Shown: piece by piece, positions 22,261 through 28,785 of the stretch
Numbering within the stretch: position 1 is the stretch's first letter
Layout of the letters: each line of letters opens with the position of its first letter
NCBI GenBank assembly: GCA_023411395.1
Contig: JAEYOV010000037.1
Location: 1 to 28,785, forward strand
DNA from: Bacillota bacterium
GTDB taxonomy: Bacteria > Bacillota > Clostridia > Christensenellales > Aristaeellaceae
Length of the DNA stretch: 28,785 bases
Direction of reading: 5' to 3'
Made by a program: the position numbers and the translations under genes
The notes under the pieces: model-generated
What the model saw: the letters and a program-made list of their open reading frames with translations, nothing else
What the model was told of the DNA's origin: nothing
Databases searched by the model: none

Positions 22261-22713
22261 CTACAGGCCGCATCCGCCTTCCAGGCGCAATACATCGTCT
22301 ATCTGCGATTCACCCAGCACAGTGATTCCATTTTTTTCAAGCCACTCCGCCGTCACACCGCTGCCCTTTGAAAGCTTGCCGGTAAACGTGCCGTCGTAAA
22401 TTTCCCCATGCCCGCAGGAGGGGCTGCGCTCCTTCAGTATGGCATACTTGCATTGAAAATACTTGGCCAGCGCCAGCGTTTCCTCCGCGCCTTTTTGGAA
22501 AGCGGCGGTGACATCCCGGCCCGCGCTGCTTAAGACCTTGTCCCCCGCCCGTTCGGATGGGTCCCTGGGCGTGGACAGCCCGCCGTAGATTTCCGGGCAG
22601 ACGGGAATCAGATGATGCCTTTCCGTCAGCTTTTCGATGCGCGCATCATATTTGGCCGCCCCGTCATACCGGCAGCGGATTCCAAGCAAACAGGCGCTGA
22701 TCAATATGTTCAT
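22261..22713 (-). CDS. DUF523 / TudS-like iron-sulfur protein
   Basis: 150 residues, full length for the DUF523 family. Conserved parts are MNILISACLLGIRCRYDG (Cys8), HLIPVCPEIYGGLSTPR (Cys39), and LKERSPSCGHGEIYDG (Cys100). In studied members of the family three cysteines bind a [4Fe-4S] cluster, and the enzyme desulfurates thiouracil. Whether this copy acts on thiouracil is unknown. I chose the ATG at 22713 because the family starts there and GGGGAA precedes it. It lies 80 nt upstream of the zinc-ribbon gene and may share its transcript. Confidence 0.87.
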   Translation of the reverse strand: MNILISACLLGIRCRYDGAAKYDARIEKLTERHHLIPVCPEIYGGLSTPRDPSERAGDKVLSSAGRDVTAAFQKGAEETLALAKYFQCKYAILKERSPSCGHGEIYDGTFTGKLSKGSGVTAEWLEKNGITVLGESQIDDVLRLEGGCGL

Positions 22714-23034
22714 AGCATTTCCCCGGCTTCCAATATATGCCTTGCAGGCGCCGATTGTTTCCGTTCGCCAACATTTTATCATATTCCTATGAACCAATGA
22801 TCTTACAATACGGTAACTTTTTTGATAATTATATATGTTCTGTGCGCGGCTGCAAAATGAAGCGGCGCGCCAAAGTGATGCAACGGTGCCGGGAAAGGGT
22901 ATATATACGGTATCCAAATGCTTTGCCTGAGCGGCCGGGCCGGATAAACCAAAGGAACAGTGCCGGGCCTTTTGATTATTCCGCCGAAATCAGCTATACT
23001 GTACCTGTGACACGCTTTCAATGAGGGAGCAAAA
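22714..23034. other. Divergent intergenic region
   Basis: No gene is seen. It carries the plus-strand promoter listed at 22972-23000. On the minus strand TTGTAA (22803-22808) and TATGAT (22778-22783), 19 bp apart, form a weak candidate promoter for the DUF523 gene. The middle is AT-rich (22815-22840). Confidence 0.4.
22972..23000 (+). promoter_or_regulatory. Promoter of the C39-like peptidase gene
   Basis: TTGATT (22972-22977), 17-bp spacer, TATACT (22995-23000). The start would be about 28 nt before the ATG, with GAGGGAG as RBS in between. Confidence 0.7.
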
Positions 23035-23679
23035 ATGACTGCATCGATTTTACGCCCGGAGTTGCTGACCATCGCCGACGAAAAAACCGGCAAAACGTTT
23101 CTCGGCGGCTTTCAGGAGTGGTATGCAAGCGAATGGCACCGCATGGCAGGCTGCGGCCCCACCTGCGCAGCCAACGTGCTTTCATACCTGGCCTTTACGC
23201 GCCCTGCGCTCCGAGGCCTGTACGGCTATGAAACCATGGACCTTTCCGATTTTGCGCAGCATATGGAAGAGGTCTACCGGTTCGTCACGCCCGGCAACAT
23301 GGGGCTGAACAAGGTGGAAATGTTTACCGAGGGCGTTGTCCAATTTGCCAAAGACCGGGGCATCACTTTAGCGCCACACGTGTTCGACGCCCCCGGCAAC
23401 ATGACAAGAAACCGTGCGCAGGTTTCGGAGCTTGCGGCGTTTGTAAAAGCCGGTTTGGAATCCGATTGCCCGATAGGTTTTCTGAACCTGACCAAGGGCA
23501 AGGTAAAAAACATACAGGGCTGGCACTGGATCACCATCGTAAGGGCGGACATGGAGGATAACAGCCTGATCACCTGCGCTTTCGACGAAGGGAAGGAAAT
23601 CTGCTTCGATCTTAGGCTGTGGTACCTTTCCACCCGCATGCGGGGCGGTCTGGCCTACTTTACACAGGAAACGGGCTGA
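23035..23679 (+). CDS. C39-like cysteine peptidase (papain-like fold), cytoplasmic
   Basis: 214 residues, with no signal peptide or membrane segment. AGCGPTCAANVLSYL (38-52) holds the candidate catalytic Cys (Cys40 or Cys44). GWHWITIV (162-169) gives the His (164), and CAFDEG (181-186) a possible Asp. This order, Cys then His then Asp/Asn, is that of peptidase C39-like and related papain-fold hydrolases. No ABC transporter or bacteriocin gene lies nearby, so it is probably not a bacteriocin leader peptidase. The substrate is unknown. The ATG at 23035 has GAGGGAG upstream and its own promoter. Confidence 0.7.
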   Translation: MTASILRPELLTIADEKTGKTFLGGFQEWYASEWHRMAGCGPTCAANVLSYLAFTRPALRGLYGYETMDLSDFAQHMEEVYRFVTPGNMGLNKVEMFTEGVVQFAKDRGITLAPHVFDAPGNMTRNRAQVSELAAFVKAGLESDCPIGFLNLTKGKVKNIQGWHWITIVRADMEDNSLITCAFDEGKEICFDLRLWYLSTRMRGGLAYFTQETG

Positions 23680-23768
23680 TATGCGCCGGAGGCCGCCCCA
23701 TCGCCTGAACCGGCCAGGGGAAACGGGCCCCGGCGGCAGGCCCGGCCCTGAAATCCTGCGTTTTGCGC

Positions 23769-23924
23769 ATGAACAGGGCCAAGCACCTTTTGCGCACCAC
23801 GGACATGAAGGTGTTTGAAATCAGTTGGAAAGTAGGCTACGGCAACGAAAAGCATTTTATGAAAACGTTCCGGACCCTGTGCAGCATATTGCCCACGGAA
23901 TACCGCAGGGAGGCAGCCTTATAA
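23769..23924 (+). pseudogene. AraC-family regulator remnant (second HTH only)
   Basis: A 51-codon stretch encodes only the end of an AraC-type DNA-binding domain: NRAKHLLRTTDMKVFEISWK, then VGYGNEKHFMKTFR, then LPTEYRREAAL and a stop. These are the conserved second helix-turn-helix and the P-x-E-Y-R end of AraC proteins. In frame upstream, only 21 codons without homology precede it, back to a stop at 23706, so the first HTH and the sensor domain are missing. There is no RBS. It is most likely the 3' scar of a deleted regulator. The remainder of 23680-24033 holds no other gene. Confidence 0.7.
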
Positions 23925-24033
23925 ACGGCAGCGTGAAAGGGCTGTGCACGCGGCCGGCGTGCCGGTGGATGAAGTGCGCTTCCGGCGCGAATGATAGGAG
24001 GGGAACAAACCAACAAAAGGAGAAGAAAGCGCT

Positions 24034-24720
24034 TTGTCTTCGCCAGCGGGTTTATTACCAAAAAAGGGCATGGCCGGCGTTGCCCTCGCCTACGCGTTTG
24101 CACTCCTCCCCGCCTGGAGCGGGGCGTGGCTGCTTTCCCTATGGCTGGTAGAGCAAAACATATTGCCCGGCCGACCTTTTGACAGGTTCGCCTATTGGCT
24201 TGTGATGCGGGCCCTGTTATGGGTTCTGCCTTCCCTTTTGATCATCCGCCGCTCCGGGAAAAGCGTGCGGGAGGTGCTGGGATTTGACCGCATCAGGGCC
24301 ATCCTTTTGTGGGGAGGAATCATTGGCCTTGTCTGGGGCGCCAAGACGCCCCTCTTTATGATCCTGGCCGGCCAGCCGCTGCATCCTATCGTGCTTGACT
24401 GGTCCTTTATTACGGCGGTTGTCTATGCGCCCCTGGTGGAGGAGATCACCTTCCGCGGCGCAATCATGGGCGCGCTGGAAACGCGGATGAAATTCGCCTG
24501 GGCCAACCTTATCACCGGGATACTGTTCCTTTTGATCCATTTCCCCGGCTGGTACTTTGACGGCCGGTTTGCGCTGGGCTGGACAATGGCCGCAAGCTCC
24601 GCGCTGGGCATCCTTTTGCTGGGATGGATTCTGGGCTTTGTGGCCCACAAAAGCAAATCTGTGGCGGCTGCCACGCTGGCCCATATGCTGAACAACTTTT
24701 TTCAAAGGTATGTGAATTGA
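24034..24720 (+). CDS. CPBP-family intramembrane metalloprotease (CAAX-like)
   Basis: 228 residues and several membrane helices (about 14-38, 54-72, 88-112, 124-140, 155-171, 185-204). The Abi/CPBP motifs are complete: EE-x3-R in VEEITFRG (Glu136, Glu137, Arg141), FLLIHF (His169) and HMLNN (His217 to Asn221). Members cleave or process membrane proteins or prenylated substrates; some act in bacteriocin self-immunity. The TTG at 24034 has AAAGGAG about 10 nt upstream, and an ATG at 24070 is an alternative start. It lies downstream of the C39-like gene with the AraC remnant between them. A link to peptide processing is only a guess. Confidence 0.85.
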   Translation: MSSPAGLLPKKGMAGVALAYAFALLPAWSGAWLLSLWLVEQNILPGRPFDRFAYWLVMRALLWVLPSLLIIRRSGKSVREVLGFDRIRAILLWGGIIGLVWGAKTPLFMILAGQPLHPIVLDWSFITAVVYAPLVEEITFRGAIMGALETRMKFAWANLITGILFLLIHFPGWYFDGRFALGWTMAASSALGILLLGWILGFVAHKSKSVAAATLAHMLNNFFQRYVN

Positions 24721-24746
24721 CATATTCAAAAAAGCACTGCCATTTA

Positions 24747-25325
24747 TTATCGAAACACCCGTTCCATATAATCCGCCACCCACTGCCCGCGCTGCCTTTC
24801 TTCCCGTAGGTCAATGCCCATATCCTGCCTGATCACATCCGTGCGCAAAAAGGCGCCCTGAAAATCCAGTATGACCATGGTGGCCGTCATCCGGGGATCG
24901 TGGGGGATGTTCCGTTCCTTAAGGGCAGCCTCCACCAGCGGCAGATAAGCCCTTATGCTCTGGGCGGTATTGTCGCCTGAATGGGGCTTTTGATGGTCGG
25001 TAAGGATCGATATCCTGGAAATATTCTCATTTCTGTACAGGAAGCTGAACGTTTGTGCCAGCATGAGCATCAGCTTTTCCAAAGCGGATGCTGCCTGAAC
25101 GGTAGCGGCAAGCTCATCAAACCTTGCGATCACATCCCCGATCATCACCTGCACACACTGGGCAATGAGATTGTCCTTGGTTTGAAAATGGTAGTTGATC
25201 TGGCTGATGCTGATCCCGCCTTCCCGGCAGATCTCCCTTACGGTGACATCCGCCGGGTTTCCTTTCCCGGCCTCAATCAGCCGGATGGTATCCCCGATGA
25301 TCTTTTGCTTTACGTCGAGCTTCAT
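24747..25325 (-). CDS. TetR-family transcriptional regulator
   Basis: 192 residues. The N-terminal HTH lies at about 27-50 (VTVREICREGGISISQINYHF, then QTKDNL), the TetR signature. The remainder is the helical ligand-binding and dimer domain (RISILTDHQKP, LDFQGAFLRTDVIRQDMG). It is transcribed 12 nt after the small membrane-protein gene, with GGAGG before the ATG. The palindrome at 25745-25773 in the shared promoter is the obvious operator, so it probably represses its own operon. The inducer is unknown. Confidence 0.92.
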   Translation of the reverse strand: MKLDVKQKIIGDTIRLIEAGKGNPADVTVREICREGGISISQINYHFQTKDNLIAQCVQVMIGDVIARFDELAATVQAASALEKLMLMLAQTFSFLYRNENISRISILTDHQKPHSGDNTAQSIRAYLPLVEAALKERNIPHDPRMTATMVILDFQGAFLRTDVIRQDMGIDLREERQRGQWVADYMERVFR

Positions 25326-25337
25326 GATCCGCCTCCG

Positions 25338-25724
25338 TCAGCGGATTACGGGATAGAGCCGCCCGATAACTGTCTTCAACGCTATGCAGGCGGTAAGCAC
25401 CCAAAGCGCTGCTTTAGGATCATGTACCACCGGCAGCTTCCACTGGAAAATTTGCGTCAGGAATGTTATAAGTGCCACTGTGCCGATCAAATATCCCAAT
25501 ATCGACAGCGGATGCACCGGCGCGGTGGTTATGAATTTCCCCACGCTGAAGGTGCAAAACGCCATCCCTATGGCCCCCAGCGTAATAACGGCCGAACGCG
25601 GGCCTTCGATGAACCATACCTTTTTCCCCGACAGCCCCGCGTACACGATCAGCCCGGTAACGGCCAGCGTCAAAACAGCAATCAAAATTCCTTGCATAGG
25701 CATACCCTTTTCTGCTTTCTCCAT
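25338..25724 (-). CDS. Small four-helix membrane protein, probable TetR target
   Basis: 128 residues with four predicted membrane helices, near 11-30, 44-62, 71-91 and 103-121. No family motif is recognised. It is the first gene behind the TetR-controlled promoter and is followed at once by the regulator, so its expression is likely induced by whatever ligand the TetR protein senses. Size and topology recall small transporters or inner-membrane proteins of unknown role. The ATG at 25724 has AAGGGAAGG 7 nt upstream; in-frame ATGs at codons 8 and 10 are alternatives. Confidence 0.75.
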   Translation of the reverse strand: MEKAEKGMPMQGILIAVLTLAVTGLIVYAGLSGKKVWFIEGPRSAVITLGAIGMAFCTFSVGKFITTAPVHPLSILGYLIGTVALITFLTQIFQWKLPVVHDPKAALWVLTACIALKTVIGRLYPVIR

Positions 25725-25744
25725 AAAGCAACCTTCCCTTCAAT

Positions 25745-25773
25745 TTCGAACAATGTTTGAAACATCGTTCGAA
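25745..25773. promoter_or_regulatory. 29-bp palindrome, predicted TetR operator
   Basis: The outer arms are TTCGAAC and GTTCGAA. Only positions 8, 15 (centre) and 22 break the symmetry. It lies immediately downstream of the -10 at 25778-25783, covering the start region, which is where a TetR dimer pair would block transcription. Confidence 0.8.
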
Positions 25774-25777
25774 CTGG

Positions 25778-25806
25778 AGTATAATGCATTGCCATAAAAT
25801 TGTCAA
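25778..25806 (-). promoter_or_regulatory. Promoter of the membrane protein-tetR operon
   Basis: On the minus strand TTGACA (25801-25806), 17-bp spacer and TATACT (25778-25783): a near-consensus core. The leader runs through the palindrome at 25745-25773. Confidence 0.88.
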
Positions 25807-25837
25807 TGCGTTTTTGATAAGAATTTTATGCGAACAC

Positions 25838-25873
25838 AAAAAGCAGCGCGGGCAGCCACAGGCCGTCCGCGCT
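25838..25873 (-). terminator. Intrinsic terminator of the aldo/keto reductase operon
   Basis: AGCGCGG (25867-25873 read on minus) pairs with CCGCGCT (25845-25851), with inner GGC/GCC pairing, and is followed by GCTTTTTG. It lies between the reductase stop and the tetR-operon promoter, insulating the two. Confidence 0.8.
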
Positions 25874-25900
25874 CTTGTTCATTCAATGTTGAAAACAAAT

Positions 25901-26893
25901 CTACCAGGCATACGCCTCCGGGGCTTCGCCGCCGGGGCCGGGGAAAATCTCGTCCAGCTTCTTCAGCACATCCTTGTTTAGCTTGATCTCCACCGCCCGG
26001 AGGGCATCCTCCAACTGCTCCATGGTTCTTGGCCCGATGATGGGGGCCGTGACGGCCGGGTTGTGCAGAAGCCACGCCAGGGCCACGTTGGATTCGCTTT
26101 CGCCGATCTCGGCACAGAGCTTGGCATAAGCCGCAAGCTGCGCACGCTGGCCTTCGGTCAGTCCCGCGGCCGCCTGTGCGGCCCGCCGGCTGCCGGCCTC
26201 AGGCGCCAGGGCATGCCCGCCCAGCAATCCGCCGCCCAGCGGGCTCCAGGGAATGACGCCCAAGCCCAATTCCTGCGCGGCAGGCAAAACTTCCAGTTCG
26301 GGCAGCCGGCACATCAAATGATACTTGTGCTGCTCGCATACAAGCCCCAAAAAATTCCGCTTCTCAGCCGCGGCCTGGGCATAGGCCAGGTGCCGCGCGC
26401 CAAAGTTGCTGGCGCCGATGTAATACGCTTTGCCCTGGTTTATAAGCGCCTCGAACGCGCCCCACAATTCATCCCAGGTGGCTCGGCGCTCCACGTGGTG
26501 CATCTGGTACAGCTCGATGTGGTCGGTCTGCAGGCGTTTTAACGAGCCCTCGATGTGCCTGCGGATCTTGTAGGCGGAAAGGCCCCGCTCGCCGTTGGGC
26601 CCGTCGGCCTTGTCATCCATCTCCCCGTAGACCTTGGTGGCCAGCACCACCGATTCGCGCCTTCCGCCGCCCAACTGGAACCAGCGGCCTATGATCTCCT
26701 CCGTCCAGCCGGCGTGGCCGCCGTTGGACCTGCCATACACGTTGGCGGTGTCAAAGAAGTTGATGCCGTTTTCCAGTGCCTTGTCCATGATGGAAAAGGC
26801 TTCTTTTTCACCGGTGCGGGGGCCGAAATTCATGGTGCCAAGGCACAGGCGGCTGACCTTCATGCCGGTCCTGCCCAAATAGGTATACTTCAT
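25901..26893 (-). CDS. Aldo/keto reductase (YghZ/potassium-channel-beta-like group)
   Basis: NAD(P)H-dependent reduction of aldehydes or ketones, or of sugar carbonyls. The 330-residue TIM barrel has the complete catalytic tetrad: Asp48 and Tyr53 (FFDTANVYG), Lys87 (LATKVYG) and His132 (YQMHHV). YIGASNF, VIPWSPLGGGLL and the C-terminal cofactor segment IIGPRTMEQLEDAL are intact. The ATG at 26893 has AAGGAGG; the frame is open further upstream but reads antisense to nothing known. It follows the other reductase by 41 nt and shares its MerR-type promoter, so aldehyde detoxification is a fair inference. Confidence 0.92.
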   Translation of the reverse strand: MKYTYLGRTGMKVSRLCLGTMNFGPRTGEKEAFSIMDKALENGINFFDTANVYGRSNGGHAGWTEEIIGRWFQLGGGRRESVVLATKVYGEMDDKADGPNGERGLSAYKIRRHIEGSLKRLQTDHIELYQMHHVERRATWDELWGAFEALINQGKAYYIGASNFGARHLAYAQAAAEKRNFLGLVCEQHKYHLMCRLPELEVLPAAQELGLGVIPWSPLGGGLLGGHALAPEAGSRRAAQAAAGLTEGQRAQLAAYAKLCAEIGESESNVALAWLLHNPAVTAPIIGPRTMEQLEDALRAVEIKLNKDVLKKLDEIFPGPGGEAPEAYAW

Positions 26894-26934
26894 GGTTGTG
26901 TCCTCCTTCTCAAAGGCGCAAAGAAGCCATCCGG

Positions 26935-27855
26935 TTACGGCAGGTTGTTCCCGGCGGCCAGGTAAATTTCGTACCACTCCTCCCGGGTGAGCCTTATGTC
27001 GGCGGCCTTTGCGCAATCCTTCAAACGTTCTTCGTTCATGGTGCCAGTCACGGGCTGCATGCTGGCGGGGTGGCGCAGCAGCCACGCGATGGCGATGGTG
27101 GTGTTGGTCACATTGTACCTGGCGGCGATCTCGTAGATTTTGGCGTTGAGCTTGGGGAAGGCTTCGTTGTCCAGGAATACGCCCTGGAAGAAGCCGCACT
27201 GGAAGGGCGACCAGGGCTGGATGGTAATGTCATTCAGGCGGCAAAAATCCAGCACGCTGCCGTCCCGGTTTACGGCGGTTTCGTCCAGCATGTTCACGTG
27301 CAGGCCCTGGGAGACCATGGTGGCGTTGGTGATGCTCAATTGAAGCTGATTGGCCACAATCGGCTGTCTGACGAACTTTTTCAGAAGCTGCATCTGCATG
27401 GGGTTCTGGTTGGATACGCCGAAATGGCGTACCTTGCCGCTGCTTTGGAGCCTGTCAAACGCCTCCGCCACTTCCTGCGGTTCCACCAGCGCGTCGGGGC
27501 GGTGCAGAAGCAGCACATCCAGATAATCGGTCTTCAGGCGCTTCAAGCTCCCGTCCACCGATTTCAAAATATGCTCCCTGGAAAAGTCGAAGGCCACGCC
27601 CTTTCTGATGCCGCATTTGGACTGAAGGATGATCTTCTCCCGCACTGCGGAATTCATATGGATGGCTTCGGCAAACCTTTCCTCACAGACGCCGTCGCCG
27701 TAGATATCCGCGTGGTCAAAGAAGTTCGCGCCAATGTCCAGCGCCGTCTGAACAAAGCGCTCCGCCTCCATACCGTTCAAACGGTTGATGCGCATGCACC
27801 CCACCGCGATCACCGGCACCTGCAGATTGGAAACACCAAGCTTCATCCCTCTCAT
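26935..27855 (-). CDS. Aldo/keto reductase (YdhF-like)
   Basis: 306 residues. Tetrad: Asp47 and Tyr52 (FFDHADIYG), Lys80 (LQSKCGI) and His118 (LLLHRPD). DHADIYG...CEERFAEAI and the SKCGI segment are typical of the YdhF subgroup of oxidoreductases. The C-terminal VTGTMNEERLKDCA is the cofactor phosphate-binding part. Start: AAGGAGG lies 9 nt before the ATG at 27855 and only 3 nt before an ATG at 27861, so I use 27855. It is the first gene behind the promoter at 27924-27954. Confidence 0.92.
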   Translation of the reverse strand: MRGMKLGVSNLQVPVIAVGCMRINRLNGMEAERFVQTALDIGANFFDHADIYGDGVCEERFAEAIHMNSAVREKIILQSKCGIRKGVAFDFSREHILKSVDGSLKRLKTDYLDVLLLHRPDALVEPQEVAEAFDRLQSSGKVRHFGVSNQNPMQMQLLKKFVRQPIVANQLQLSITNATMVSQGLHVNMLDETAVNRDGSVLDFCRLNDITIQPWSPFQCGFFQGVFLDNEAFPKLNAKIYEIAARYNVTNTTIAIAWLLRHPASMQPVTGTMNEERLKDCAKAADIRLTREEWYEIYLAAGNNLP

Positions 27856-27923
27856 GGCCATCTTCCTCCTTTTGATGGGCCTTGCGGCGGGCTGCCGCAA
27901 GCCTTATGGTTTGGTTTGCCCTC

Positions 27924-27954
27924 ATCATAAACCTTCACGTTAACTCTAAGTCAA
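27924..27954 (-). promoter_or_regulatory. MerR/NmlR-type promoter of the reductase operon
   Basis: On the minus strand TTGACT (27949-27954) and TATGAT (27924-27929) stand 19 bp apart, two more than optimal. The spacer region holds an 18-bp dyad, CTTAGAG-TTAA-CGTGAAG (27933-27950). Long spacers with a central dyad are the mark of MerR-family activators that untwist DNA. Aldehyde-responsive AdhR/NmlR regulators use GTTAAC-centred sites of this kind. No merR gene is in the window. Confidence 0.75.
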
Positions 27955-28072
27955 TAGGCATGATGCTGCAAAACAACAGGAGCAACAAAAAGCGCCAAGA
28001 CGTATATAAACATCCCGGCGCCGTATGAATCATATTCCGCTGCGAAAAATCAGGGATTCCCCGAATGTTTGT

Positions 28073-28785
28073 TCAGCCGTTCCGGCCGGGGGCGTTGCGC
28101 ACCAGCGCCTTGATCTTTTGCGGGTCCACTTTGGGCGTGCGGTCGGGCATTGTTAGGCCGTTAATCTCCTGCATGACGTCGGTCAGTTGGGTGTAGCAGT
28201 AGCCCTGGCAGTAGTCAAGCTCCCGCACGGCATCCGTTACGCCCTGGAAGCGCTTTAGGAATTCACCTTCGTCCGTCACCTTGTCATGGTAGCCCCAGGT
28301 TTCCATGCCGCCCATTTCGCCCTGGGCGCCGATGGTGGCAAAGGCGATGCCGCCATACTCGGTGACCATAAATGCCTCGTTTCCCGTTGGTGTTTCACCC
28401 GCCGCATACGCCATACGCCAATCGCAGGCTGTTTTCTCCACCGCTTCCCGGCTATGGAAATGCTTTGCCATCACCGCTTTTTCCGCGGCATAGTCGTGCA
28501 GCGCGCAGATGTCCGTGGTCACCTGCTCCCAGCCGTCGTTGGTGGAGATGATGCGCGTGCCGTCCGCCGCCTTGGCCATGTGGTAGAGCATGCGGCCGGT
28601 CTCCTGCTGGCGCTTGTCGGCGTAAATCTGCCTTACGCCCCAGCTTTCGTTCAGCGGTACCCAGGTGATGATGCAGGGGTGGTTGAAATCACGGTCGATG
28701 AAGCCCAGAAGAGTTTGTGCAAGGTTGCGAACGGTTTCATCGGCAAAGTCGTAGGGGGAGGGCACTTCGCCCCAGACGATAAGGC
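28073..28785 (-). CDS. Glycoside hydrolase family 2, C-terminal part (runs off window)
   Basis: Only the 3' part is present; the frame is open through the window edge and already reads LIVWGEVPSPYDFADE there, so the GTG at 28765 is not a real start. The part is the GH2 TIM barrel. The acid/base Glu is in TWVPLNESWGVR, and the nucleophile Glu in MVTEYGGIAF. WGYHDKV and the end GYCYTQLTDVMQEINGL follow. Such proteins act as beta-galactosidase, beta-glucuronidase, beta-mannosidase or arabinosidase; the specificity cannot be set without the N-terminal half. No convincing terminator lies in the 27955-28072 gap. Confidence 0.9.
   Translation of the reverse strand, partial: LIVWGEVPSPYDFADETVRNLAQTLLGFIDRDFNHPCIITWVPLNESWGVRQIYADKRQQETGRMLYHMAKAADGTRIISTNDGWEQVTTDICALHDYAAEKAVMAKHFHSREAVEKTACDWRMAYAAGETPTGNEAFMVTEYGGIAFATIGAQGEMGGMETWGYHDKVTDEGEFLKRFQGVTDAVRELDYCQGYCYTQLTDVMQEINGLTMPDRTPKVDPQKIKALVRNAPGRNG

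Noticed and set aside
24720..24760. Terminator between the convergent CPBP and tetR genes
   Set aside because: There is a run of A/T (cattcaaaaaagc) but no adjoining stem on either strand.
1..28785. CRISPR array, phage or plasmid functions
   Set aside because: No regularly spaced repeats, integrase, capsid or replication genes were seen in any frame.

Overview
The window looks like a chromosome segment from a GC-rich anaerobic Clostridia-type Bacillota, probably a gut or plant-fibre degrader. The signs are strong AAGGAGG-type Shine-Dalgarno sites, TTGACA/TATAAT-like promoters, a T(S)DGS-type acetolactate synthase, an oxygen-labile type of dihydroxyacid dehydratase, and arabinoside- and GH2-type sugar genes. 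The genus cannot be fixed from the sequence alone.

Layout, left to right. (1) 1-310: a possible IS3-like end, an intrinsic terminator and a tRNA-Ala(GGC) with its own promoter, all read leftwards. (2) 496-12194: one long leftward branched-chain amino acid operon, ilvB-ilvN-ilvC-ilvD-leuA-cimA-leuC-leuD-leuB. It covers valine and leucine precursors, and isoleucine through citramalate. It starts from a TTGACA promoter. Between promoter and ilvB lies an unannotated 40-codon leader ORF with nine consecutive Ile/Leu/Val codons, followed by a strong intrinsic terminator that ends next to the ilvB ribosome binding site. This is the architecture of ribosome-mediated attenuation, where a T-box would be usual in Bacillota. 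The gaps inside the operon hold a covarying palindromic repeat family and a 19-bp hairpin. (3) 12220-13074: a TIM-barrel protein of unknown function. (4) 13322-14089: a SpoU/TrmH RNA methyltransferase on the plus strand.

(5) 14086-20075: a leftward arabinoside operon, binding protein - permease - permease - ArsR-type regulator with a C-terminal sensor-like domain - GH51 arabinofuranosidase. It has a near-consensus promoter, a 257-nt leader and a perfect 18-bp hairpin between the binding protein and the first permease. No ATPase is present. (6) 20226-22713: a TPM-domain protein, a zinc-ribbon membrane protein and a DUF523/TudS-like protein. (7) 23035-24720, plus strand: a C39-like cysteine peptidase, an AraC HTH remnant and a CPBP membrane protease. 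(8) 24747-25806: a small membrane protein plus TetR regulator operon whose promoter carries a 29-bp palindrome. (9) 25838-27954: two aldo/keto reductases behind a promoter with a 19-bp spacer and a dyad, typical of MerR/NmlR control. (10) 28073-28785: the 3' end of a GH2 glycosidase that runs off the window.

The best candidate for something undescribed is the ilv leader-peptide attenuator at 11953-12135, with a set of mutually exclusive RNA pairings. Next come the covarying intergenic palindromes and the MerR- and TetR-type operators.
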